A stretch of 53,739 nt of DNA from Acidisphaera sp. S103 (lineage in GTDB: Bacteria > Pseudomonadota > Alphaproteobacteria > Acetobacterales > Acetobacteraceae), in assembly GCF_009765975.1 (NCBI RefSeq), contig NZ_LMUJ01000111.1, forward strand, positions 17,521 through 71,259. Reading direction: 5' to 3'. The position numbers and the translations under genes were made by a program. The notes under the pieces are model-generated. The model had not been told where the DNA came from, did not search any database, and saw only the letters and a program-made list of their open reading frames with translations. This document shows, in pieces, positions 26,310-33,624 of this stretch (within the stretch, counting starts at the first letter, position 1; each line of letters starts with the position of its first letter).

Positions 26310-26894
26310 TCAGGGCGTAACTGTCCGCACCCGAGACGATTGTGGATACATGTTGGTGTTACCGCTGGCGTCGGTCAGTTCGGACTTCAGCCAAAGGCCT
26401 GCCGCCGGATCGATCCACATTATATAATGCCCATGAAAGCCGCTTCTGCCACGTGGATCGGCGGTGATTTCACGATCGAGAACCAAGGTATTGAATGTCT
26501 TGTTGCCGACCTGCAGCGGCTCCTTCCGAACAAAGGTCCACGTGTCTTTTTCAATGTAGCCGTTGGACAGCGTGCTCGGAAATGTCACGCTGGTTTTTCG
26601 GCCGGACAGAATGTCCGACAATCCGGCCTTCATTGGCGCCAGAGCGGATGCGTTGTTGTTAATGTCGGACAGCGGAAACAGATTGTAGAGACGCTGCTCG
26701 GGTTTGCCGAGGCGGTTCGTTATCATGCAAATCGTGGGATCGCTGGGTGAGGGACCGTTATAGGTGGTGGACGAGACCGCCCGTTGCTCGACGGTTCCGG
26801 CTTTTGGGCAGGCAAAATCAGCAGACTGGGCATGTACGACAGTAATCGCGGCTGCATAGGTCATGCAGATTGCGACAATTTGCCGAATGGACAC
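26310..26894 (-). CDS. Exported protein of unknown function
   Basis: A 194-residue protein with a Sec signal peptide (hydrophobic IVAICMTYAAAITVV, cleavage after HAQSA-like residues near 24). The mature part is mainly beta-strand-like: TWTFVRKEPLQVGNKTFNTLVLDREI and GRSGFHGHYIMWIDPAAGLWLKSEL suggest a small barrel or lipocalin-like lipid- or ligand-binding domain; this is a guess from pattern only. Two cysteines (in FACPKAG and TICMITN) could form a disulfide. The GTG at 26894 is preferred because GGGAGG is 7 nt upstream. Confidence 0.6.
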   Translation of the reverse strand: MSIRQIVAICMTYAAAITVVHAQSADFACPKAGTVEQRAVSSTTYNGPSPSDPTICMITNRLGKPEQRLYNLFPLSDINNNASALAPMKAGLSDILSGRKTSVTFPSTLSNGYIEKDTWTFVRKEPLQVGNKTFNTLVLDREITADPRGRSGFHGHYIMWIDPAAGLWLKSELTDASGNTNMYPQSSRVRTVTP

Positions 26895-27051
26895 AGGCGG
26901 ACCCTCCCATTTCAATAACGCTGGGCCGTATTGCGAGGCAACGCTCTGGCGTTAGATCAATATTGCCGCGAGGATGCCGAATAACGTCAGTCATCAATTG
27001 GGCTAAGGTGTTTAACGGCGCGGCGTCGCGGGTGGTGGCCGATCCTGGTTA

Positions 27052-27155
27052 GAGCATGATCGCGCTGGGCGGGACGTCCAGAGCGCGTGAATCATGCGAT
27101 CAAACAAAGAGTTAGAACGTTTTCTCCCTGCACAGTCAGGGTGAAAACGCTCTAG
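27052..27155. repeat. Interspersed palindromic element (two hairpins), full copy
   Basis: The first part pairs GCATGATCGCGC with GCGCGTGAATCATGC imperfectly. The second is a strong hairpin at 27114-27153: CGTTTTC and CCCTG in one arm, CAGGG and GAAAACG in the other, around a CACAGT loop. The middle block GCGATCAAACAAAGAGTTA recurs at 21382-21437. I recall similar elements scattered through alphaproteobacterial intergenic DNA. The surrounding 26895-27270 interval holds nothing else. Confidence 0.75.
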
Positions 27156-27270
27156 CGGTGCCAAAGCTGTATCGATGTCGCTTCCAATCCCCAACAAATC
27201 CGCCCGCCGGCAACCTTTCGTTAACCATTCTGTGGTTTCATGGGTTCTGCTTTGTCGGGATGCGCCGCGC

Positions 27271-28674
27271 ATGACTGAACTGCTTCTCGATCCTATTGCC
27301 GCGGCCTCGCCGCCGGCTCCGCCGCACGACAGTATTCGCGGCGCGCTTATGGAAAGCCGGCAGCGCTGGCAGAACCTTGTTGCCCTGGCGGCCGATCTGG
27401 CGTTCGAAACCGACGCCGAGGGCCGGTTCGTGTTCATGATGCCCGACACCGTGCTGGGCTGGCCGGCGAGCGCGCTGATCGGCCAGCCGGCGGACGTCCT
27501 GGTTGGCGACGACGGCACCGGTCCCACATTCAATCCGTTTCGTCCCGTCGTGGAAATGCGCCGGCACCGCGCCTGGCTGCGCTGCGCCGATGGCCGGCTG
27601 GCGCTGATCACCGTCTCCGCCACACCGCTGCACAACGCCGCCGGCCAAATTGTCGGCGCGCGTGGCATCGGTGTCGACATGACCGACAGCGATGCCCAAA
27701 CCTCGCAGATCGCCGGCCGGCTGCGGCGGGGGCAGGTGCTGCACCACATCATATCGCGGGTCGGGCGGGAGACCGATCCCGATAGCATGATCGATACGAC
27801 GCTTTGGGCGCTGATCCATGCCCTGGGCGCCGAGGGTTCGGCGGTGATCGGCGCGATATCCCGCGATGCCCCGATCGAGGTGCTGCACGAATGCGGGCCA
27901 GGGGCCTCGGCCGTGCTGGAGGCAGCCGCCCGCCTGGTAGCTCGGCCAACCGCCGAACCAAGCCATGCCACGAACCCCGACGGGCGGCTTGTGCTTGCCG
28001 TGGGGTGCCAGACCCGGTTCAGCGCCCGTGCCGGCCTGGCGATCTGGCGCGCCGCGGACGCGCGTCCCTGGGATCGGGAGGACACGGTGTTGGCTGGATC
28101 GGCCGTCTACATCGTCCGCATGATCCTGGAGTATGAGGCACTGCAACAGGACATGGTGCAGCAGGCCCGCACCGACCCTCTGACCGGTCTGCTCAATCGC
28201 CGCGCCTTCATCGGTGAGATGCACCGCGATATCGCCCGGCTGGACCGCGGGGCCGAGGCTGGGACGCTGATGTTCGTCGACGTGGATTCGTTCAAGGCAG
28301 TTAACGACCGCCTCGGTCATGGGACAGGCGACCAGGTGCTGGTCAGTCTCGCCGACCTGCTGCGCAAACTGGTACGGCCGAGCGATCTGATCACGCGGCT
28401 GGGTGGCGATGAGTTCGCGGTCTGGCTCAGCGGCGCGGATCACATGACCGCCGCCGAGCGCGCCGATCATCTGTGCAAGACCGCGCCGCTGGAATTGCAG
28501 TCGATGCTGCCCGAGGCGTTTCCCAAGCTTGGTGTTTCGGTCGGGATCGCCACGCGCAGGCCCGGCAGCCGCGAGTCGATCGAGGACCTGACGCAGCGGG
28601 CCGACATGGCGATGTACGAAGTGAAGCGCAGCGGCCGGCGCCACTGGCGCGTGTCGCTGCTGGACGGCGATTGA
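27271..28674 (+). CDS. PAS-GGDEF diguanylate cyclase
   Basis: A 467-residue cytoplasmic protein that should make cyclic di-GMP from GTP. Residues 25-145 are a PAS domain, about 150-310 a GAF-like region (LWALIHALGAEGSAVIG), and 320-465 the GGDEF domain. The active-site GGDEF at 378-382 is intact, and RPSD at 369-372 is the allosteric inhibitory I-site at its normal five-residue distance, so product feedback is expected. No membrane segment and no EAL domain. The ATG at 27271 is chosen because the conserved region starts soon after; an upstream in-frame ATG at 27178 is possible. Its stop overlaps the next gene (TGATG). Confidence 0.87.
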   Translation: MTELLLDPIAAASPPAPPHDSIRGALMESRQRWQNLVALAADLAFETDAEGRFVFMMPDTVLGWPASALIGQPADVLVGDDGTGPTFNPFRPVVEMRRHRAWLRCADGRLALITVSATPLHNAAGQIVGARGIGVDMTDSDAQTSQIAGRLRRGQVLHHIISRVGRETDPDSMIDTTLWALIHALGAEGSAVIGAISRDAPIEVLHECGPGASAVLEAAARLVARPTAEPSHATNPDGRLVLAVGCQTRFSARAGLAIWRAADARPWDREDTVLAGSAVYIVRMILEYEALQQDMVQQARTDPLTGLLNRRAFIGEMHRDIARLDRGAEAGTLMFVDVDSFKAVNDRLGHGTGDQVLVSLADLLRKLVRPSDLITRLGGDEFAVWLSGADHMTAAERADHLCKTAPLELQSMLPEAFPKLGVSVGIATRRPGSRESIEDLTQRADMAMYEVKRSGRRHWRVSLLDGD

Positions 28675-29903
28675 TGGACGTGGACGAGGCAACGCGCGTT
28701 CGCCAGAGTGCGTCCGTTAGCACCAGCCCGGAGGTGCTGCGGGCTCTGGCCAGCGATCCCTCGGTAACCGTGCGCGTCAGCCTCGCGCTGAACCCGGCGC
28801 TGCCGGAACAGGTCAGCGCCATGCTCGCCGAGGATACCGACCTGCGGGTGCGCACGATCCTGAGCCGCAGGCTGTCGACGTTAACACCGGGTCTGACCGA
28901 TGACGACAGGCAGCGGGTGCAGCGGGATGCGGTCGCCAACCTGACGGCGATGGTGGCGGAGGCGGCGCTGCGGGTCCGGATCAATATCGCTGAAGCCGTC
29001 AAGGATCTCGACGACGGGCCGCGCGACATCGTGCTGCGTTTGGCGCACGATCCGGCAGTGATGGTGTGCGAGCCGGTGATTCGGTTCTCGCCATTGCTGA
29101 CGCAGGAAGACCTGGTCACGCTGATCGCAGCCGGGCCGCCGCCGTCGACCATCATGGCGGTCGCGAACCGGCCGAAAATCGATGCCGCGGTATCGGATGC
29201 CATCGTCGGCACCGACGATACGGCGGCGATCCGAGCGCTGCTGGCGAACCCGACCGCGCAGATCCGCGAAGCCACGCTGGACGCGCTGGCGGCACAGTCC
29301 GAGGTGCAGACCGACTGGCAGGACCCGTTGGTCAATCGCCCGCATTTGCCGCTGCGTGCGCAGCGCATGCTCGCGGAGATCGTCACCGGCCATCTTCTTG
29401 AGAGACTGGCGGCTCGGGACGATCTCGATCCGAAGGTCGCACAGACGGTGCGTGCGGCGGTGGAACAGGTGCAGCCCACGCCGCCGTCCGATCCGCCGCC
29501 CGACGCGGAAGCGCGGTTGGTGCGCGCGCATGCGCTGGCTTTGAACCAGGCCGGCAAGCTCGACGATGACGCGATCCTGGAGGCGATGCGACGTAACGAG
29601 AACCAGACGGCGACGGCCATGCTTGCGGTCAAGGCGGACGTGCGGGTTGCGGTGGTCGAGCGAGCCTGCGCGCTGCGGAGTGCGAAGGGCATCGTCAGCC
29701 TGACATGGAAGGCCGGGTTGACCGTTCAAACGGCGGTCGTTCTGCAGGTGGCGCTGGCCCACCTGACGCCGGATCTGGTGCTTCGGCCCGGCCGCGACGG
29801 CCTGTTCCCCCTGTCTGAGGACGAGATGACCTGGCAGCTCGCTTTCCTCGACGTCCCTGATCGCTCGGCGCGCGCGTGGAGGCCGCGGGTTTTGGGGGCG
29901 TAG
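28674..29903 (+). CDS. DUF2336-like helical repeat protein
   Basis: A 409-residue, alpha-helical, alanine- and leucine-rich protein resembling the alphaproteobacterial DUF2336 family. LALNPALPEQVSAMLAEDTD and similar stretches (LANPTAQIREATLDALA, LAHDPAVMVCEPV) look like HEAT-type helical pairs, so a protein-protein scaffold is likely. No catalytic motif is seen. Its start overlaps the diguanylate cyclase stop by 1 nt, which argues for joint expression and possibly a complex or a c-di-GMP-dependent output; that is inference. The C-terminal 100 residues are probably a separate domain. Confidence 0.7.
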   Translation: MDVDEATRVRQSASVSTSPEVLRALASDPSVTVRVSLALNPALPEQVSAMLAEDTDLRVRTILSRRLSTLTPGLTDDDRQRVQRDAVANLTAMVAEAALRVRINIAEAVKDLDDGPRDIVLRLAHDPAVMVCEPVIRFSPLLTQEDLVTLIAAGPPPSTIMAVANRPKIDAAVSDAIVGTDDTAAIRALLANPTAQIREATLDALAAQSEVQTDWQDPLVNRPHLPLRAQRMLAEIVTGHLLERLAARDDLDPKVAQTVRAAVEQVQPTPPSDPPPDAEARLVRAHALALNQAGKLDDDAILEAMRRNENQTATAMLAVKADVRVAVVERACALRSAKGIVSLTWKAGLTVQTAVVLQVALAHLTPDLVLRPGRDGLFPLSEDEMTWQLAFLDVPDRSARAWRPRVLGA

Positions 29904-29924
29904 CAAGGGTCCGGGACCTGACGA

Positions 29925-31082
29925 TCAATCTTCGCCCTTGCGGAACGGAGATTCTTCGGCCAGCGCCGCCATTTCGGCTTCGATCCCGGCACGCTCCTCC
30001 ACCAGGAAATTCGCCACTGCCCGCCGCAGTCCGGAATGGGTGATCCAGTGGGCGGAGTAGGTTGGTTTCGGCCTGTAGCCGCGCTGGATCTTGTGGCGGC
30101 CCTGGGCGCCCGCCTCGACGCGTTGCAGCCCATGCTCGATCGCCCAGTCGATGGCCCGGTAGTAGCAGAGTTCAAAGTGCAGGAACGGCCAGTCGCCGCG
30201 GCAGCCCCAGTTGCGGCCATACAGCGCCTGATCTCCGGCGAGATTCAGGGCGCCGGCAACGGGTTTGCCAGCATTTTCGGCGTACATCAGCACGACCTTG
30301 TCGCCCAGCCGCTGCCCTAGCAGAGAGAAAAACCGGCGGGTCAGGTAGGCCGATCCCCATTTGCGGTCCACGGTGGACTGGTAAAAAGCGTAGAATGCAT
30401 CCCAATGCCGTTCGGTGATATCGGCGCCCGACAGGGCGTGAAATGTCAGGCCGGCGGCGTTGGCGTCCCGCCGTTCCCGCCGCAGCACCTTGCGTTTGCG
30501 CGATGACAGCGCGCCGAGGAAGTCGTCGAAGGAGGTGTAGCCCTCGTTCTCCCAATGGAACTGCATGCCGATGCGTTGCAGCCAGCCGGCGTCTCCCAGG
30601 CCGTTCCATTCGTCCTGCGTGCAGAAGGTGACGTGGACCGAGGACAGGCCGTGCGACTCGCACGCTTGTTCCAGTGCGTTCGCCATGGCCGCGACCGGCA
30701 CGCCGGCGCCGGGGCGGCGCAACAGCCTTGGGCCAGGGACCGGGCTGAACGGCACCGCTGCCTGGAGCTTCGGATAGTAGTTCTCACCCACGCGTTCCAG
30801 CGCATTGGCCCAGCCATGGTCGAACACGTATTCGCCGTAGCTGTGCGATTTCGCATACATCGGCACGACGCCGACGATATCGCCGGATTCCCGGCGCAGG
30901 ACGGCATGCTGGGGCAGCCAGCCAGTGCGGGAATCGGCCGATCCGCTGTCTTCCATCGCACTCAGGAATTCATGGCTGACGAAGGGGTTGCCGTTCCCGG
31001 CGCAGGCATCCCAGTCGGCGGCGGTGATCTCCGCGATCCGGGCATGCAGCGTCAGCGTCAGCGTGGCCGAACCATCGGGCAT
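29925..31082 (-). CDS. GNAT-superfamily protein, COG3146/FemAB-like
   Basis: A 385-residue protein of the family often annotated as peptidoglycan-biosynthesis-recognition or GNAT proteins. The N-half has HEFLSAMEDSGSA and GWLPQHAVLR; the C-half has the acyl-CoA-like fold with SRKRKVLRRERRDA, GALNLAGDQALYGRNWG and GAQGRHKIQRGYRP (about 350), the family's most conserved part. It would transfer an acyl or aminoacyl group; the substrate is not known. It follows ridA by 10 nt on the same strand. The start at 31082 avoids a low-complexity extension. Confidence 0.75.
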   Translation of the reverse strand: MPDGSATLTLTLHARIAEITAADWDACAGNGNPFVSHEFLSAMEDSGSADSRTGWLPQHAVLRRESGDIVGVVPMYAKSHSYGEYVFDHGWANALERVGENYYPKLQAAVPFSPVPGPRLLRRPGAGVPVAAMANALEQACESHGLSSVHVTFCTQDEWNGLGDAGWLQRIGMQFHWENEGYTSFDDFLGALSSRKRKVLRRERRDANAAGLTFHALSGADITERHWDAFYAFYQSTVDRKWGSAYLTRRFFSLLGQRLGDKVVLMYAENAGKPVAGALNLAGDQALYGRNWGCRGDWPFLHFELCYYRAIDWAIEHGLQRVEAGAQGRHKIQRGYRPKPTYSAHWITHSGLRRAVANFLVEERAGIEAEMAALAEESPFRKGED

Positions 31083-31092
31083 GCGGGGCAGC

Positions 31093-31560
31093 CTACTCGA
31101 TTTCAAACAGGCCCTCCACCTCCACGGCGGCATCGGCGGGCAGGGAGGGAACACCGATGGTGCTGCGGGCGTGGCGGCCGGCTTCTCCGAACACCGCGAC
31201 GGCGAGGTCCGAGGCGCCGTTCATGACCAGGGCATGCTGGGTGAACTCGGACGGGGCGGCGACAAAGCCGCCTAGGCGGACGACACGCCTGACCCTGTCG
31301 AGGTCGCCGTCGCACGCGGCTTTCAGATGAACGAGGACGTTGATGAAGCAGAGGCGGGCGGCTTCCTTCGCCTGGTCGAGGGAGACGCCCCAACTGACCT
31401 TGCCGGTGACCGCGACCTTGCCGTCGACAGCGGGCACTTGGCCGGAGACGACGACGAGGTTGCCGGTGACGACGTAGGGGACGTAATTCGCGATGGGCGG
31501 CATCGGGCGGGGCAGGGTAATGCCAAGTTCCGCCAGTGTTGCCTCGATGCGTCCTGCCAT
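31093..31560 (-). CDS. RidA-family protein
   Basis: A 155-residue member of the RidA/YjgF family, which hydrolyse reactive enamine/imine intermediates from PLP enzymes, or have related deaminase roles. The fold is clear from VVTGNLVVVSGQVP (about 30-43) and CFINVLVHLKAACDGDLDRV. The archetypal arginine that binds the carboxylate in RidA would lie in the segment SEFTQHALVMNGASDLAVAVF, where I see no equivalent, so it may belong to a RidA subfamily (Rid1-7 type) with another role. The ATG at 31560 is preceded by GAAGGAA. Confidence 0.82.
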   Translation of the reverse strand: MAGRIEATLAELGITLPRPMPPIANYVPYVVTGNLVVVSGQVPAVDGKVAVTGKVSWGVSLDQAKEAARLCFINVLVHLKAACDGDLDRVRRVVRLGGFVAAPSEFTQHALVMNGASDLAVAVFGEAGRHARSTIGVPSLPADAAVEVEGLFEIE

Positions 31561-31778
31561 TGTGGTGTTCCTTCGGGTGCGTGCGGTGCAGCGTATCGCA
31601 TCATTGGGTCGGGCCAAAGGGGTGATGGCGTGCCGGCTTCGAGACGCGGTTTTCCCGGACCGGACCGTTTGGGTGTGGCGGTGTCCGAGTTGGGCCTCTC
31701 GTGGCGATCGGGGGTGGTGTCGGGTTCGGGAGTCATGCTTGCTGTGTTGTTCTGGTTGAGACAAAGTAATCAAGCTGA

Positions 31779-31816
31779 CACAGAGTTACACTGAGTTTGC
31801 ACAGAGTTGCACTGAG
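31779..31816. repeat. Short direct repeat with 21-bp period
   Basis: CACAGAGTTACACTGAG and CACAGAGTTGCACTGAG differ at one base and start 21 bp apart. It lies in a 414-nt stretch (31561-31974) without any supported gene. It could be a regulator site on one face of the helix or a fragment of a repeat family. Confidence 0.5.
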
Positions 31817-31974
31817 AAGATTATGTTATGCTGTGCGTTGTGCTTGGTGTGAATGCGAAGTCAGACGCGCGAAGTGCTTTATTCTTTTCTTGGTGTAACT
31901 TTATGTGCGCTTGATTCCTTTCTTAAAACACAGACCAAACATGACGGGCCGGCACGGTCGGCACCTTGTTCGGT

Positions 31975-32601
31975 TCAGGGTGCGGGTATGGGGGCTGAGC
32001 CTTGTATGGCGGTACTGCCGAGGAGGCGGGCTTTGAGCGGGGGGGCCTGGCCGGTGCCGAGCATGTGGGCGATGTTGGAGAGGGCGCTGACGCGGGCGAG
32101 GTGAGTCCGGTGTTGGGCGGGTGGCAGGTTGGGCAGCTCGGTGGTGTATTCGGCGGCGACGTCGGTCATCGCGGCGGCCCAGGCTAGGTCGGTCTGCGTG
32201 ACGTTGGCGCCTGGTTTTGGTTCGGGCGGGGTTTTCGCGGTTTCCAGGGACGCCGGGATTTCGGCGGGTTCGGGTGCGTCTCGGCGTTGGGTTTCCAGCG
32301 TGGCGGTGGCTGTCTGCGATGCCCGGTTCAGGGCGTTGGCGTTGCTTCGGAGTTTCAGTTTCATCGACAGGGACAGGTCCTGAGGCAGCGACAGGCGGAG
32401 GTTGTCCAGCGCGGCCAGGGCGAAGGCGGTGATCTGGGCGATGGTAAGGAGTTGGCGGTTTCCGGCTTCCTGGTAGGCGGCGACGGCCTGCTCCGCGGCC
32501 TGGCGGGCGAGGGCGGGGTCGGTCAGGCCGCCGGCGATCAGGAACGGGGTCAGGAGGTTGAGGACGAACCCCAGTAAGGGGTTGTTCGGGGGCTGCGTCA
32601 T
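31975..32601 (-). CDS. Unknown protein, second of an overlapping pair
   Basis: A 208-residue, alanine/leucine/proline-rich helical protein. An N-terminal hydrophobic stretch (PLLGFVLNLLTPFLIAGGL, about 8-26) could be a weak membrane segment. A helix follows with ITAFALAALDNLRLSLPQDL, then a Pro/Glu-rich linker, then AWAAAMTDVAAEYTTEL. No domain recognised. Its start overlaps the stop of the upstream gene by 4 nt, so the two are translated together. I recall related pairs of unknown genes in other Acetobacteraceae, but that memory is not proof. Confidence 0.55.
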   Translation of the reverse strand: MTQPPNNPLLGFVLNLLTPFLIAGGLTDPALARQAAEQAVAAYQEAGNRQLLTIAQITAFALAALDNLRLSLPQDLSLSMKLKLRSNANALNRASQTATATLETQRRDAPEPAEIPASLETAKTPPEPKPGANVTQTDLAWAAAMTDVAAEYTTELPNLPPAQHRTHLARVSALSNIAHMLGTGQAPPLKARLLGSTAIQGSAPIPAP

Positions 32602-33380
32602 GGGATCAGGTCGCCGGGGCGGATGCCACGGATTTTCGGCATCTTGGTGATGCCTTTGCGGCGGTTTTCCTCGATTTCGCGCTTGTACATCAGGCCGAGG
32701 CGGCGGCCCATGTAGGCGGCCTGCTGGGGGGTGGGATTCTCCGTCAGGATCATGCCGCCGCCGGGCAGGATGCCCTCGGTGTTGGCGATGTCGAGGCCTT
32801 CGTTTTCTTTCTCGATGCGCTGTTGTTCGCGGAGGGCTTCGGCGGCGGCGCGCTGCTCCGGGGTCAGGTTCGGGTCCGGTTGGCCGTGGCCCTCGCGGCA
32901 GGTTTCCTCCAGCGCGGTGATGATTTCGGTGGGGTTGGGGGCGTCTTCCCAGGTGCGAGTGGCGGGGCGGCCGATGGGGATGGCGAGCGGTTTGGCCTGG
33001 CGGCGTTCGAGGGCACGCAGCATGGTGTCGAAGGTGCGGGCGGCGGAGCAGGCGGTGGTGATGTGGCGGGTGTTGTTGCCGCTGAGGGGGCCGAGGTTCA
33101 TGCCGATACGCCAGCAGGCTGCGGCGGCGTGGTAGGCGGAGAGGGCCTGGACACTGAGCATGACCTCGATTTCGTCTCTTGGGTGGAGTGCGGAGAGACC
33201 GAGGAGGGCGGCGTGCATGCGGCGGTCGGACCAGCCCTGGGGCTCGTCGGGGTCGAGCGGCAGGGTGCGGAAGAGGGTGCGGATGGCCTCGCGCATGAAG
33301 CTTGGGTTGAAGGGGCCGTTGTCGTGGAAGATGGCGGCGCGGTCGTAGGGTTGGGTGGTTTCGGTGGTGGTTTCGGGCAT
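32598..33380 (-). CDS. Unknown protein, first of an overlapping pair
   Basis: A 260-residue soluble protein with no motif I can name. The N-half is helical (MREAIRTLFRTLPL, WSDRRMHAALLGLSALHPRDEIEVMLSVQALSAYHAAAACWRIG); the C-half has an acidic, Glu-rich helix (TPEQRAAAEALREQQRIEKENEG) and ends in Arg/Lys-rich KIRGIRPGDLIP. The ATG at 33380 is the first in frame. It overlaps the next gene by 4 nt. The upstream interval up to 33624 has no gene. Codon use is extremely C/G-rich, as in the flanks, so recent transfer is not indicated. Confidence 0.55.
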   Translation of the reverse strand: MPETTTETTQPYDRAAIFHDNGPFNPSFMREAIRTLFRTLPLDPDEPQGWSDRRMHAALLGLSALHPRDEIEVMLSVQALSAYHAAAACWRIGMNLGPLSGNNTRHITTACSAARTFDTMLRALERRQAKPLAIPIGRPATRTWEDAPNPTEIITALEETCREGHGQPDPNLTPEQRAAAEALREQQRIEKENEGLDIANTEGILPGGGMILTENPTPQQAAYMGRRLGLMYKREIEENRRKGITKMPKIRGIRPGDLIP

Positions 33381-33624
33381 TTCATGTTCGTGTTATGTTC
33401 TAAATGTTGGAGAGATGGGTTGGGTCGGGGGTGGTTCAAGGGGTGGGGTCGCGCAATCGAGCTCCAGCGATCTCTTGACACTCGGAGCGCGCTCTCCCCT
33501 AGGTGTCTTTTGATTTCTGACGGGATGCATTACCTGCAATAGTCGGGTTCGGAACGACTGCCGTGATGGAACAAGAACGCCGAAGCGGACGTCGAAATAA
33601 GCTGTGCAGCAGAGGCATCTGGAT

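Noticed and set aside
27238-28692. A 484-codon minus-strand frame opposite the diguanylate cyclase
   Set aside because: GGDEF and I-site motifs fix the coding strand as plus; the opposite frame is Arg/His-rich shadow.
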